A stretch of DNA of 64,000 nucleotides, taken from contig NZ_AP022671.1 of assembly GCF_011405515.1 (NCBI RefSeq), positions 1,178,001-1,242,000 of the forward strand, in the 5' to 3' direction. Made by a program: the position numbers and the translations under genes. Origin of the DNA: Nitrospira sp. KM1. Its GTDB lineage: Bacteria > Nitrospirota > Nitrospiria > Nitrospirales > Nitrospiraceae. The notes below the pieces were generated by a model. It did not search any database and was not told where the DNA came from. It was given only the letters and a program-made list of their open reading frames with translations. Shown piece by piece: positions 49,683-59,019 of this stretch; the first letter of the stretch is position 1, and each line of letters begins with the position of its first letter.

Positions 49683-51248
49683 GTGAAACGAAGATGGTGG
49701 CTTCTCCTCGTCCTGACAGCGGGGCTCTTCGTTATTGCAACCATTGCGCTCTTCTATATCGACGAACCGTTGCGCGTTTATGCCGAACGGCAGTTCAACC
49801 AGAACGTCGACGGCTACACCCTTTCGATCGGAAGATTGCGATTTCATCCCATCGGACTATCGGTGGACTTCGAAGAGTCCACATTGATTCAGAATGACCA
49901 CCCCGAACCGCCCGTGGCGACGATTCCCAGGTGGCACGCCAGTATTCACTGGCAAGCGATTTTGAACGGCCGGCTGGTCAGCGATCACTATATCGACCGG
50001 CCCGTCCTGCGGATCACGCAAACGCAAGCGGCGAAGGAAGCGAAGGACGACAAGGGCTTGGCCGAGCGTGGGTGGCAGCAAGCCATCCTGTCCGTTTATC
50101 CCCTGAAGATCGACGTATTTCAACTCCATGAAGCGGACCTGACCTATGCGGATAATCCCAAGTCGAAGCCGTTGCATCTCAGTCGGTTGAATGTGACGGC
50201 GGAAAATATCCGCAACGTGCGTTCCCGGGAGCGAACATACCCCTCCACTGTTCATGTGGACGGAGAAGTATTCGATTCGGGGAACCTGGTCGTCGACGGG
50301 TCCGCAGATTTTCTGTCGGAGCCGCACTTCGGCGCCGATGTCGACGTCTCTCTGCAATCAATCCATCTGGACGACGTCGTTCCCCTCACGGGACGGTTCA
50401 ATGTGCAGCTGCGCAAGGGGACGGTTTCCGGCAAAGGCCATTTGGAATATTCCCCGCACATCAAGCAAGCGCGGGTACTGGATCTCGAACTGGAGGGAGT
50501 GCGCGTGGACTATGTTCACGCGAGAAGCACGGCCCGCTCGGAGCTGCACGTTGCGGAGAAGACCGTCGAAACCGCCAAGCGGTTGAACAATCATCCCGAA
50601 TGGCTGATCCGCTTGGACCGGGCCGTGCTGAGAAACAGCGAGATGGGATTCGTGAATCAAGCCGTGGACCCCGCCTACCGAGTTTTTCTCTCCGAAGTTG
50701 ACCTGAATCTGGAAAACTTCAGCAACCAATTTTCGGAAGGCACGGCCCATCTCCAACTTACCGGAAAATTCATGGGCACGGGGCAAACCGAGGCCCATGC
50801 GACGTTCCGTCCGGAAACCCATTCGCCGGATTTCGAGATTCAGGTCAAGATGGTGAAGACCAAAATGCGGTCGATGAATGATTTATTGAGATCCTACAGC
50901 AACTTTGATGTGGCTGATGGGTTCTTCTCCTTCTTTTCGGAATTGAAAGTCAAGGATGGCACGATCGCAGGCTACGTCAAGCCCCTATTCAAGGATGTCA
51001 GCGTCTATGATCCGGACCAGGACAAGGACAAGTCCCTTCTCCAGAAGCTCTACGAGGCGGTGGTGGGAGGCACATTGGAGTTGCTTGCCAATCGGGATAG
51101 AAAGGAAGTGGCAACTCAAGCCGACGTGTCCGGAAAGATACAGAGACCGGAGACCAGCACGCTTCAGGTGGTCCTGAAGCTCATTCAAAATGCATTCTTC
51201 AAAGCGATTCTGCCGGGATTCGAGCAGGAAGCGAAGCGGGCCGGATGA
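49683..51248 (+). CDS. DUF748/AsmA-like envelope protein
   Basis: A 521-aa protein with an N-terminal membrane anchor (VKRRWWLLLVLTAGLFVIATIALFYI) and an extended beta-rich body typical of DUF748: IGRLRFHPIGLSVDFEESTLIQ, HLSRLNVTAENIRNV, LKVKDGTIAGYVKPLFKDVSVYD, and a C-terminal IQNAFFKAILPGF. Such proteins resemble AsmA bridges that carry lipids between membranes. GTG 49683 has AGAGAGG seven bases before it; an upstream GTG at 49656 is less well placed. It is divergent from archease. Confidence 0.82.
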   Translation: MKRRWWLLLVLTAGLFVIATIALFYIDEPLRVYAERQFNQNVDGYTLSIGRLRFHPIGLSVDFEESTLIQNDHPEPPVATIPRWHASIHWQAILNGRLVSDHYIDRPVLRITQTQAAKEAKDDKGLAERGWQQAILSVYPLKIDVFQLHEADLTYADNPKSKPLHLSRLNVTAENIRNVRSRERTYPSTVHVDGEVFDSGNLVVDGSADFLSEPHFGADVDVSLQSIHLDDVVPLTGRFNVQLRKGTVSGKGHLEYSPHIKQARVLDLELEGVRVDYVHARSTARSELHVAEKTVETAKRLNNHPEWLIRLDRAVLRNSEMGFVNQAVDPAYRVFLSEVDLNLENFSNQFSEGTAHLQLTGKFMGTGQTEAHATFRPETHSPDFEIQVKMVKTKMRSMNDLLRSYSNFDVADGFFSFFSELKVKDGTIAGYVKPLFKDVSVYDPDQDKDKSLLQKLYEAVVGGTLELLANRDRKEVATQADVSGKIQRPETSTLQVVLKLIQNAFFKAILPGFEQEAKRAG

Positions 51249-51261
51249 CGGAGACGGGCAG

Positions 51262-52404
51262 CTAGCCGAGTTCGAGCACCTTTGGAAAATCCGTCAAGTT
51301 GCGGCACCCGTCGGCGGTAACCAGCACCATATCTTCGATGCGGACCGCCCCCAGTCCCGGATAGTACAGGCCGGGCTCCACGGTCACGACATGCCCCTCC
51401 TGCAACAGCGATCCGGTCCGGCTGATGCGCGGAGCTTCGTGAATGTCCAATCCCACGCCATGACCGGTGCCGTGAAAATAGCCTTGCATGCGGCCGTTGA
51501 CGAGGCCGGTCTTGTATCCGGCTTTTTCGAATCGATCGCAGATGCCGCGATGGATTTTCATGCCATCCGCGCCGTCTTTGATTTTCTCGATCGCTTCCTC
51601 CTGCGCGTCCTTGACGATGTGAAACAATTTGACCAGTTCCGGGCTTGGAGTGCCGCGGACGACGGTGCGTGACATATCGGCAAAATAGCGCGTCGTCGCG
51701 GAGCGCGGAAACACATCGAAAATGATGCTGCGGTGAGCGGGAAGCGGGCCGCTCCCTTCATTGTGCGGATCGCAGGCCTGCTCACCGCCGGCCACAATCG
51801 TATGCTGAGCCACGCAATCGGCTTCCATCAGCTTCACGTTGATGAGTTTCTTGATACGCTCGGACGTCAGGACCCCGCCGTCGAACCACAGATGACCGTC
51901 CTTGATGTCGGAGCGGCGCACGACCTCGTGCGCCGCAGCCACGGACTGCTCCGTCGCTCGTTGCGCCGCTTCGATGTGGCGGACCTCTTCACTCGTCTTG
52001 ATCACGCGTTGCTCATAGAATGGATCGGGCTTGGCATGCAGATGGTAGCCCAGCTCTTGCAACCGGGACGCATGGCTGAATGGAAAATTCGCGGGCAGCA
52101 ACAAGTGTTTAATCTTTGCCTCTCGCAGGACCACATGAACGATGTCGATGCTCCCGGGCGAGGCGACACCCTGGTCCCTGGCCCGGCGTTCGATCTCCGA
52201 ATATGAGAGCACCCGATCGACGGAGGACTGGCTCTTGGCCCGGTCCATCTCCAAGTCGTTCATGACGAGTATCCGTTCGCCCTTGATTTCGAGATAGATG
52301 AAAGGATCGGGAGCGATGAACTTGGTGGCGTAATAGAGATTCGAATCCTGCTCGCTGGCGGCGATGAATACGGTGGCTTTATGGGATTGCGGCGATCGCG
52401 ACAT
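51262..52404 (-). CDS. M24-family Xaa-Pro aminopeptidase
   Basis: A 380-aa peptidase. A creatinase-like N-terminal domain (to about 135) precedes the pita-bread fold with all five metal ligands visible: Asp230 (IIFDVFP), Asp243 (FADMSRTV), His315 (GTGHGVGLDIHE), Glu343 (TVEPGLYY) and Glu357 (RIEDMV). It should remove N-terminal residues before proline or act as a related dipeptidase in the cytoplasm. The region between the first two Asp residues is longer than the usual GxxxxGYxSD. It converges with the DUF748 gene. Confidence 0.9.
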   Translation of the reverse strand: MSRSPQSHKATVFIAASEQDSNLYYATKFIAPDPFIYLEIKGERILVMNDLEMDRAKSQSSVDRVLSYSEIERRARDQGVASPGSIDIVHVVLREAKIKHLLLPANFPFSHASRLQELGYHLHAKPDPFYEQRVIKTSEEVRHIEAAQRATEQSVAAAHEVVRRSDIKDGHLWFDGGVLTSERIKKLINVKLMEADCVAQHTIVAGGEQACDPHNEGSGPLPAHRSIIFDVFPRSATTRYFADMSRTVVRGTPSPELVKLFHIVKDAQEEAIEKIKDGADGMKIHRGICDRFEKAGYKTGLVNGRMQGYFHGTGHGVGLDIHEAPRISRTGSLLQEGHVVTVEPGLYYPGLGAVRIEDMVLVTADGCRNLTDFPKVLELG

Positions 52405-52592
52405 GGTACGGCGTCTGTGTTCCTTCTCCAGCGGAATCTAGCATGGGGCCGGGGGTCGGTCAAGAATCCGGGCCGGTCCAAGAATCGGTCGATTCTTCAA
52501 GAACTCCATCGTGCCGGGAAAGGCGCGCGGCAATGAAATCCGATGTCGGGCAAAGCGAAACGAGCGCCCGCTCGGAGCCGTACCGGACCCGG

Positions 52593-55500
52593 TTACGGAG
52601 CGGGGATGGCGTCTTTGGAGACGCCCTTGTTGTCATCCGGCGTGACGAGATCGATCGGCAGCATCACCGTGTTCTTGAGCAGATCGACGGCAAGCTGCCC
52701 CAGTCCCGTCAACCCCGTCGCAAATGATTTCATCGGCAAATACGTCACGTCGGGATCTTCGACGGCTCCCTTCACGGAAAACATGGCAGTCGCAAAACCT
52801 GAACGCTCGCCGGCAAAGAGCCGTCCGAAAAGCGGAATCGTCTTGAGAAACTGCGAATACGACCCGAACGGACTGACCGCCCAGATCATCTCGAGCTGGT
52901 CCGTCGGCAAATCATAATTGCCCGCGGCGGTGATTTTGACGATCGGACTGTCGATGATCAGATTCTCGGTTTCGACCAGGCCGTTGCGCATATTCAATGT
53001 CGAGGTGATCTTGTTGTAGGGCAGTCCTTCTTTTTCCAGATCGACTTTACCCTGCAGAACGGCCGGCAGGTTCAGGAGACTGATGATCTTCCATGTCGCA
53101 CGTTGCTTGGATTTGAAGATATGACCGTGTTCCAGCAGAAGGTCCGCCCGGCCATTGAGTGAGGGAAGGACTCCGTGCGGATTGCGGCCGTGCCCGCGCG
53201 CGGTGGCATTGATCCGCAATTCACCGGTGATTCCGCTTCCCGCCTTGGAACCGAGCAGCTTCAGCATGTCTTCCACCGGAATGCCGGTCGCCCGCACTGA
53301 AATTTCCGCTTCAGCCGGCTCCAGGCGAGGCAGTTGGACGACAACCCGGCCCGCGACGTCTCCATTGGTCGATTGCCCGGCAATCCGATCGACGTCCAGC
53401 ACACCGTCTTGAATGGTGATGCGGGCCGACAATCCTCCAAATTTGAGATGCTTATAGTGACCGCGGCTGATGGCGGCCGTGGCCCCGACTTTGCTCGTCG
53501 CAGCCAAAAATTCGAGGAATTCGCGAATGGGGGACCGCTCCCCTTTGGGGATGAGCAAATCGAGATCCATTTGATTGGATTCGATCTTCGCCGTGATGGC
53601 AGGCTTGGTCGCCCAGTTCCGGATCATCGCCTCGAGCGCCACGTCGCTGTCGAGAATCCGAAACGAGAGCCGTTTGAGTTCGGCCGCATCCCGCGCGAGC
53701 TGCAGACGGACATACAGATCCTGGATCGGCCCATCCGCTCCTTTTGCGTTCATCAGCCCGTGGCTGAGCGCCAGCCATCCGGCCGTCTTCCATGTCCGCC
53801 AATCCCGATCGCGGCCTTTGATATCGAGCGATAGTTCGACATTTCCGGCTTCGAATCCCCCCTTGACCACCCACTCGGGCACGCTGGAGAGTGAGATCGT
53901 ACCGGTCGCCAGGGCCGCGTCGATGGAGAATCGTTCTCCCACCTGAATCTTGCCTTTGATGGGCAACCGAAGCGGGGGCATGTCGAACTGGACCCGCGTG
54001 AACGTGACAGCGGATTTCGACGTCACGTCCCCCTCGAACTCAATTGCGGCCGGAGCCCCGGTCGGCTTTTCCAGAATTCCCGTCCACAGAACCCGCGATT
54101 CCTTGAGCGCCACTTCGCCTCTGAAATGCGGAGCGGACGTCCGGCCTGACAGGTCGACCCCGACGATCGCCTTGCCTTCCAGCATCCCCTTGGGAACGGT
54201 CTGTGCGGGCAAGAGTTGAACCATATGCGCCACATCGCCGTTCACTCGCACAGACAAGTCCCGAAACGCACTGACTTCTCCGCCCGTCATCCCGCCCTGC
54301 ACTTGCACGGCCAAGTCTCCGAGATAGCCGATCACCTGATCGAACTGCGTTTCCCCCTCCGACAGCACGAACCGGCCCTGCAGTTCGGTCAACCGTTCAG
54401 GCAACAATTTGTTATTCAGGCTCACGTGCTGCGCGGTAATTTCTCCTCCGGCAAACGTAATTCCGCCTTCCTGATTCAACGGGCCGACCATCCGAAAGGT
54501 CGGCCGTGCCATTCCCTGCACATCCGTCGACGATCCCAACACCTGCGAAAGTTGAGCCGATTTCACGGTGGTTGAAAGAAATTGCAACAGGTCCGATGCC
54601 GTCATCGTGCCTGCGATTTCCATTTCGAGCCAGGGACCGGCTTCCAGGAAGGACACCAAGGCCCTGCTCTCGTTCATCTGAATCGTCCCATACAGCCCGC
54701 TCAAATTATTCACTCGAATGCGCCCGGCTTCCACCTGCACGACCGCGGCAAGATTCTTGGCCTGCGTGTGGCTGTCACCGATCAAGGCCTGCCCGTCCTT
54801 GACGCGAAACTCCCCGGTCACCGACAGCTGCGGACCTTCGGCATAAGAGCCCGTGACCGTCGCCGACACGACTTCCACCTTGCCGTCGATCTTCCGATCC
54901 TTCATGACGCCGGGCAGCTGCGGATGAAACCACTGCGGCGGAACCTTCTCCAGAAGCTCGCTCAGCTGCACGGACGAGGATGCAAACGTAACCGCAAACG
55001 TCGGTTGTGCAGTCAGCAAGCCGGACAGATTCGCGCCGCCCGTGACCGCCAGCGGGCCAAGGCGCCCGGTAAGCTCCGACAGCACGACGTCGTATCCGGC
55101 GACCCCGGGGATGATTCGAATGCCGCTTCGGACGTTGATCACGCCGGTCACGAGTTCCGGAACCGGCCTCGGGCCGAAGAAATCCGCGACGTCACGCAGG
55201 CCCAGGCCGGACGCTTCGACATTCCCGTCGAATTGCAACAGGAGGGACGGCTTGGTCGGATCCGCCTCGGCCAGCCGCTGCTGATCGGCCCGCCGCAGGA
55301 CGCCGGCCAGCGACATGGACGACGGCCCCTGCTCACCCGAATGATTCGCGGCGACGTGCACGTCGGCCAGCGCTCGCTCGGCATGAATGACGAATGACGC
55401 CTCCACGGATTCAAGCTTGGTGGCCCGCACGCCGTCCGGCCTGGCCTCATCGATCACATGGACGGTGCCGTGGACCAATGTCGCTTCCTTGATTCTGAAA

Positions 55501-55937
55501 ATTCTGGTCAGAAACTGAAGGGCCTCTGCGTCGTTGCTCGGAACCGGATTGGGACGGTCCAGGACGTTCCAATGGCCGTGACGATCGCGCCTGAGCGTCA
55601 GCGTCGGTTCCTCGATCAGCAGTCGTTTTCCCACGACCTGTTTACGGAGCAGCGGAAGCAGCCGCAGAACCATTTCCAATTTCTTCGCGGACAGCAAAAT
55701 CTGGTCGGAATTCTTTTCGTGAATGGCGACCTGTGTCAGCTCGAGGCGGATTTTGGGAAACAGCACCAGCTTGATCCGATGCACATCGATCTTGCGACCG
55801 ACACTCTGCTCGAGCTGTTTAAGGAAAAAACTCTTGAGGTAGTCGTCGCCGGTTAACGAAGGGGATAAGACAAGAAACGCGCCGCCGCCGATGAGGACGA
55901 GGACGATAAGAAACACCACCACACGGGTTAAGGACAC
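52593..55937 (-). CDS. Large AsmA-family envelope protein
   Basis: A 1114-aa protein with a single N-terminal helix (VVVFLIVLVLIGGGAFLVL) and a long repetitive beta body. The AsmA N-terminal pattern (SVGRKIDVHRIKLVLFPKIRLELTQVAIHEK) is followed by many strand-turn units (GTIQMNESRALVSFLEAGPWLEMEIAGTMTASD). The C-terminal AsmA region (NGRADLLLEHGHIFKS, ITSTLNMRNGLVETENLIIDSPIVKITAAGNYDL) precedes a final PLFGRLFAGERSGFATAMFSVKG. It probably spans the periplasm as a lipid conduit. The start is GTG 55937 with GGAG nearby. A 188-base gap separates it from the peptidase gene downstream. Confidence 0.85.
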   Translation of the reverse strand: MSLTRVVVFLIVLVLIGGGAFLVLSPSLTGDDYLKSFFLKQLEQSVGRKIDVHRIKLVLFPKIRLELTQVAIHEKNSDQILLSAKKLEMVLRLLPLLRKQVVGKRLLIEEPTLTLRRDRHGHWNVLDRPNPVPSNDAEALQFLTRIFRIKEATLVHGTVHVIDEARPDGVRATKLESVEASFVIHAERALADVHVAANHSGEQGPSSMSLAGVLRRADQQRLAEADPTKPSLLLQFDGNVEASGLGLRDVADFFGPRPVPELVTGVINVRSGIRIIPGVAGYDVVLSELTGRLGPLAVTGGANLSGLLTAQPTFAVTFASSSVQLSELLEKVPPQWFHPQLPGVMKDRKIDGKVEVVSATVTGSYAEGPQLSVTGEFRVKDGQALIGDSHTQAKNLAAVVQVEAGRIRVNNLSGLYGTIQMNESRALVSFLEAGPWLEMEIAGTMTASDLLQFLSTTVKSAQLSQVLGSSTDVQGMARPTFRMVGPLNQEGGITFAGGEITAQHVSLNNKLLPERLTELQGRFVLSEGETQFDQVIGYLGDLAVQVQGGMTGGEVSAFRDLSVRVNGDVAHMVQLLPAQTVPKGMLEGKAIVGVDLSGRTSAPHFRGEVALKESRVLWTGILEKPTGAPAAIEFEGDVTSKSAVTFTRVQFDMPPLRLPIKGKIQVGERFSIDAALATGTISLSSVPEWVVKGGFEAGNVELSLDIKGRDRDWRTWKTAGWLALSHGLMNAKGADGPIQDLYVRLQLARDAAELKRLSFRILDSDVALEAMIRNWATKPAITAKIESNQMDLDLLIPKGERSPIREFLEFLAATSKVGATAAISRGHYKHLKFGGLSARITIQDGVLDVDRIAGQSTNGDVAGRVVVQLPRLEPAEAEISVRATGIPVEDMLKLLGSKAGSGITGELRINATARGHGRNPHGVLPSLNGRADLLLEHGHIFKSKQRATWKIISLLNLPAVLQGKVDLEKEGLPYNKITSTLNMRNGLVETENLIIDSPIVKITAAGNYDLPTDQLEMIWAVSPFGSYSQFLKTIPLFGRLFAGERSGFATAMFSVKGAVEDPDVTYLPMKSFATGLTGLGQLAVDLLKNTVMLPIDLVTPDDNKGVSKDAIPAP

Positions 55938-56119
55938 TCCATTTCTCCACGGCCATCAGATGCAGGCAAGTGTGATCATCTTACCGGATCAAATGGCCGA
56001 AATCTACAAGCCCGCGTCCCCACAGGGTTTTTTGGTTTCTTTCTCATGGGATTCTTAATGAGGATGGGATTTCAACCCGGTATAATCCGCCACGCTCATC
56101 CGATGTCCGAAGCACTGAC

Positions 56120-57445
56120 GTGACGGCGCAACCTTCTACCGTGAGTTCCGTTCGCTGGCTGATCCTGGGGCTGCTATTCCTCACCAGCGTGGTCACATAC
56201 ATCGACCGCGTGAACATCTCCGTCACCGCCAGGCAGATGATGCCTGCATTCGGGTTGACCGACCAGCAGATGGGCTGGGTCTTTTCGGCCTTTGTCGCCG
56301 GGTACGCATTGTTTCAGCTTCCCGGAGGCTGGCTGGCCGACCGGTATGGGCCGCGAAAAATCCTGACCGGCGCGCTCCTCTGGTGGTCGTTCTGTTCCGC
56401 CTTCACAGCCATTGCCGCGGTTTCTCCGCTGGCAGAGTGGGTGGGGCTCCTGGGGGCCCTTGTCGCCGCGCGCTTTGCGCTCGGCGTCGGAGAGGCAGTG
56501 GCCCTCCCCTGTTTCAATCGCACCGTGGCGAATTGGATGCCGGCAGACGCGCGGGGGATCGGCATCGGCATCGCGATAGGAGGGATCGGCCTTGGATCGG
56601 CCGTCACGCCCCCGGTCGCCGCCTGGGTCATGGTGAACTGGAGATGGCAAACCGTTTTCTATCTCTCCGCTCTGATCGGCCTGCTCATGGCTGCTCTCTG
56701 GTGGTCGCTGGCGCGCGATAGTCCCCATCTCCATCCCTGGGTGAAGAACGAAGCGGCGGCGCGTCCACGCACCGTCCGAGTTCCGTCCACGGCGCATTGG
56801 AAAATACTCTTGGGCAACAGGACTGTCTGGTGGCTGGTCCTCAGCTATACCTGCCTCGGCTATGTCGCCTACCTGTATCTGTCGTGGTTTTATCTTTACC
56901 TCGTGAACGTCCGGGGTTTTGGAGTTCTGCAGGGAGGGATGTTCGCGTCGGCTCCCTTTCTCGCCATCTTGGTCGGGTGTCCGGCAGGTGGATGGGCGAC
57001 GGACCGGTTGGCCGAGAAATATGGAATCACGATCGGCCGCGCGATCGCCGGAGCCTCAGGCATGGCGTCGGCAGGCTTGGCTATCACCTTGGGAGCCTAC
57101 GCCGACTCGCCATTTCTGGCGATCGGCAGCCTGTCGGTGGGAGCCGGCTGCTTATATTTTTCCGTCGGCGCCTATTGGGCCTCGACGACGGACCTTTCCA
57201 AGGACCATGCAGGGACGTTGTCGGGACTCATGAACACCGGTGCCAATCTCGGAGGCGTCATCTCGCCGACCGTGACGCCATGGATAGCAGGGACATGGGG
57301 ATGGCCTGCATCACTGGCGACTGCCGGCGCGGTCGCCCTCCTGGGCGCCGCATTGTGGAGCCGGATCAAGCCGGGAGATCCGCTTTTCGCCAGAGATGGC
57401 GTGGCCGACACCTCGAACAAACCGCAGCCATCCATCCGAGAATAG
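56120..57445 (+). CDS. MFS transporter, anion:cation symporter type
   Basis: A 441-aa permease with 12 predicted helices. The first helix region, LTSVVTYIDRVNISVTARQM, and motif A, GWLADRYGPRKIL, are typical of the organic anion/phthalate-type ACS subfamily, which takes up sugar acids, sialic acid or other organic anions with protons or sodium. The substrate is not deducible. The start is GTG 56120 without a strong ribosome site. It is divergent from the large AsmA gene and followed 61 bases later by the cyclophilin gene. Confidence 0.87.
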   Translation: MTAQPSTVSSVRWLILGLLFLTSVVTYIDRVNISVTARQMMPAFGLTDQQMGWVFSAFVAGYALFQLPGGWLADRYGPRKILTGALLWWSFCSAFTAIAAVSPLAEWVGLLGALVAARFALGVGEAVALPCFNRTVANWMPADARGIGIGIAIGGIGLGSAVTPPVAAWVMVNWRWQTVFYLSALIGLLMAALWWSLARDSPHLHPWVKNEAAARPRTVRVPSTAHWKILLGNRTVWWLVLSYTCLGYVAYLYLSWFYLYLVNVRGFGVLQGGMFASAPFLAILVGCPAGGWATDRLAEKYGITIGRAIAGASGMASAGLAITLGAYADSPFLAIGSLSVGAGCLYFSVGAYWASTTDLSKDHAGTLSGLMNTGANLGGVISPTVTPWIAGTWGWPASLATAGAVALLGAALWSRIKPGDPLFARDGVADTSNKPQPSIRE

Positions 57446-57506
57446 ATCCTCGGAACCGGCCGGCCCTCTTGCCGCCGGAGCATCGCCCCTGTTAGATTTC
57501 CAGGCC

Positions 57507-58028
57507 ATGGCGATGGAATTTCAGAAAGTAGACCCTCGTGTCACGATCTCTACGAAGTTCGGCGAGATCAAAATCCGCTTCTATCCGGATGCCGCGCCGC
57601 GCCACGTCGAGAACTTTCTGAATCTCGTGAAACTCGGTTTTTACGACGGGACGACGTTTCATCGGGTCGTGCCCGGATTCATCATCCAGGGGGGAGATCC
57701 GATGAGCAAGAATCCGGACCGTTCGCTGCATGGAACCGGCAGTCCCGGATACTTTCTCACGCCGGAGACAAGCGACCGGCCTCATAAACGCGGCGCTGTC
57801 GGCATGGCCAAGGTACCGCGCGAAAGCAACAGCACCCGCGACTTCAACGACAACGGTTCGCAGTTTTTTATCAGCGTCAACGACAACAGCGGGCTGGACC
57901 GAACCTATACGGTCTTCGGCGAGGTCTTTCGCGGGCTGGATGTGGTGGATAAAATCGTGGCACTGCCCCGTGACGAGCGCGACAATCCACTGGACTCGAT
58001 CATGATGAAGCTGACGGTCAAGGAGTGA
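57507..58028 (+). CDS. Cyclophilin-type peptidyl-prolyl cis-trans isomerase
   Basis: A 173-aa cyclophilin without signal peptide. It shows GEIKIRFYPDAAPRHVENFLNLVKLGFYDGTTFHRVVPGFIIQGGDPM, NDNGSQFFISVNDNSGLD and YTVFGEVFRGLDVVDKIV, with the catalytic Arg in FHRV. It catalyses proline isomerisation during folding, here in the cytoplasm. ATG 57507 or 57513 may be used; the longer in-frame extension overlaps the MFS gene and is not conserved. Its 3' end overlaps the convergent gene by 11 bases. Confidence 0.93.
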   Translation: MAMEFQKVDPRVTISTKFGEIKIRFYPDAAPRHVENFLNLVKLGFYDGTTFHRVVPGFIIQGGDPMSKNPDRSLHGTGSPGYFLTPETSDRPHKRGAVGMAKVPRESNSTRDFNDNGSQFFISVNDNSGLDRTYTVFGEVFRGLDVVDKIVALPRDERDNPLDSIMMKLTVKE

Positions 58029-58506
58029 CCGTCGGAAGCGAACGGTTGGATTCCGTCGAACGTACTTCGCGCAATTCCGGCACTTTGATCGCTGCGCGGG
58101 CCGCCGCATGCGCTTTGAGAGCGGGGTTGAGCAACATACCGGGATCGGCGTGCACGCCGATTTCCTCAACTCGACCGCAATATCGAATGACGTCATCGAG
58201 TGACGCGCGCCCTGCGGCGTCTTCCACCGCCTGCTTGAGGGTTGCGGCATAGCGGCTCGCCTCTTGGCAATGATGCACGATGGCTTTTGCGTCTCCCATG
58301 CCGCCGTGCGCCACCATTTCTTCGACGTTCTTCATCAGCGCCTCCCGCTGCTCCTTCACGTCGACCGCCGCTGAATCGGCAGCCGCTGCGTGATGACAGA
58401 CCGCCATTGACGACATCGCAACCATGGCAGCGGCAGGTAGAATCAGATAGACCGGATCCTTCCTACGCCCAGCGCCGAATTCCGCCTGACTGAACCTCCT
58501 GAACAT
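58018..58506 (-). CDS. Secreted His/Cys-containing helical protein, possible small metal-binding type
   Basis: A 162-aa protein with an export signal (VYLILPAAAMVAMSSMAVCHHAAAA) and a helical mature part containing NVEEMVAHGGMGDAKAIVHHCQEASRYAATLKQAV and VIRYCGRVEEIGVHAD. The AHGGxGDAKAIVHH pattern recalls small periplasmic metal-binding proteins such as SmbP, but only by eye. It is the last gene of the multicopper-oxidase run, 3 bases after the preceding stop. Its end overlaps the cyclophilin gene on the other strand. Confidence 0.55.
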   Translation of the reverse strand: MFRRFSQAEFGAGRRKDPVYLILPAAAMVAMSSMAVCHHAAAADSAAVDVKEQREALMKNVEEMVAHGGMGDAKAIVHHCQEASRYAATLKQAVEDAAGRASLDDVIRYCGRVEEIGVHADPGMLLNPALKAHAAARAAIKVPELREVRSTESNRSLPTVTP

Positions 58507-58509
58507 TTC

Positions 58510-59019
58510 CTAATATCGACCTTTCAGGGCGAGCGGAACGGACGTGAGCTCGCGATAGAGCCGATGGAATGCCTCGGTTGTCAACTCGGGATCTTGCAGA
58601 CTCGCCAATGCCGATGCCTCGATGGGATATTCGACTGTGTCATCGAAATTCGACGATGCAATCGTGACGAAGCGCGGAGGGAACAGCCGTTCGGGCAACA
58701 GTATGTTAATGCCGAGATTGTATTTCAGCGCCAGGCGGATGACTTCACGCGCTCGGTCGGCCGGTACATCGCGCCCCAAACCGATGTTTTGCGGCGGCTG
58801 GCCGCGCTTGACAAATTGAAAATGCGCATTGTGGAAACCAGCCTGCGCGAACTCTTCCTTAAGCGCTGCGGTCGAATGCCGGTACTGATTGGCCAACACG
58901 ACCTCGATACGGCTGACCCCGGAAACCGGTACGTCATTGGCAAGAACTCCCGCCGCGATCGTTATAACGGTCGCGGCGGCGACCGTCACCATCATCCGCA
59001 AATAGAACGTGCGTGTCAT
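58510..59019 (-). CDS. Secreted protein of unknown function
   Basis: A 169-aa protein with a signal peptide (residues about 1-28, VTVAAATVITIAAGVLA) and a compact mature domain: SRIEVVLANQYRHSTAALKEEFAQAGFHNAHFQFVKRGQPPQNIGLGRDVPADRAREVIRLALKYNLGINILLPE. ATG 59019 overlaps the upstream stop and has GGAG seven bases before it. No family is recognised. Its tight placement in the copper-type operon suggests a periplasmic accessory role. Confidence 0.6.
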   Translation of the reverse strand: MTRTFYLRMMVTVAAATVITIAAGVLANDVPVSGVSRIEVVLANQYRHSTAALKEEFAQAGFHNAHFQFVKRGQPPQNIGLGRDVPADRAREVIRLALKYNLGINILLPERLFPPRFVTIASSNFDDTVEYPIEASALASLQDPELTTEAFHRLYRELTSVPLALKGRY

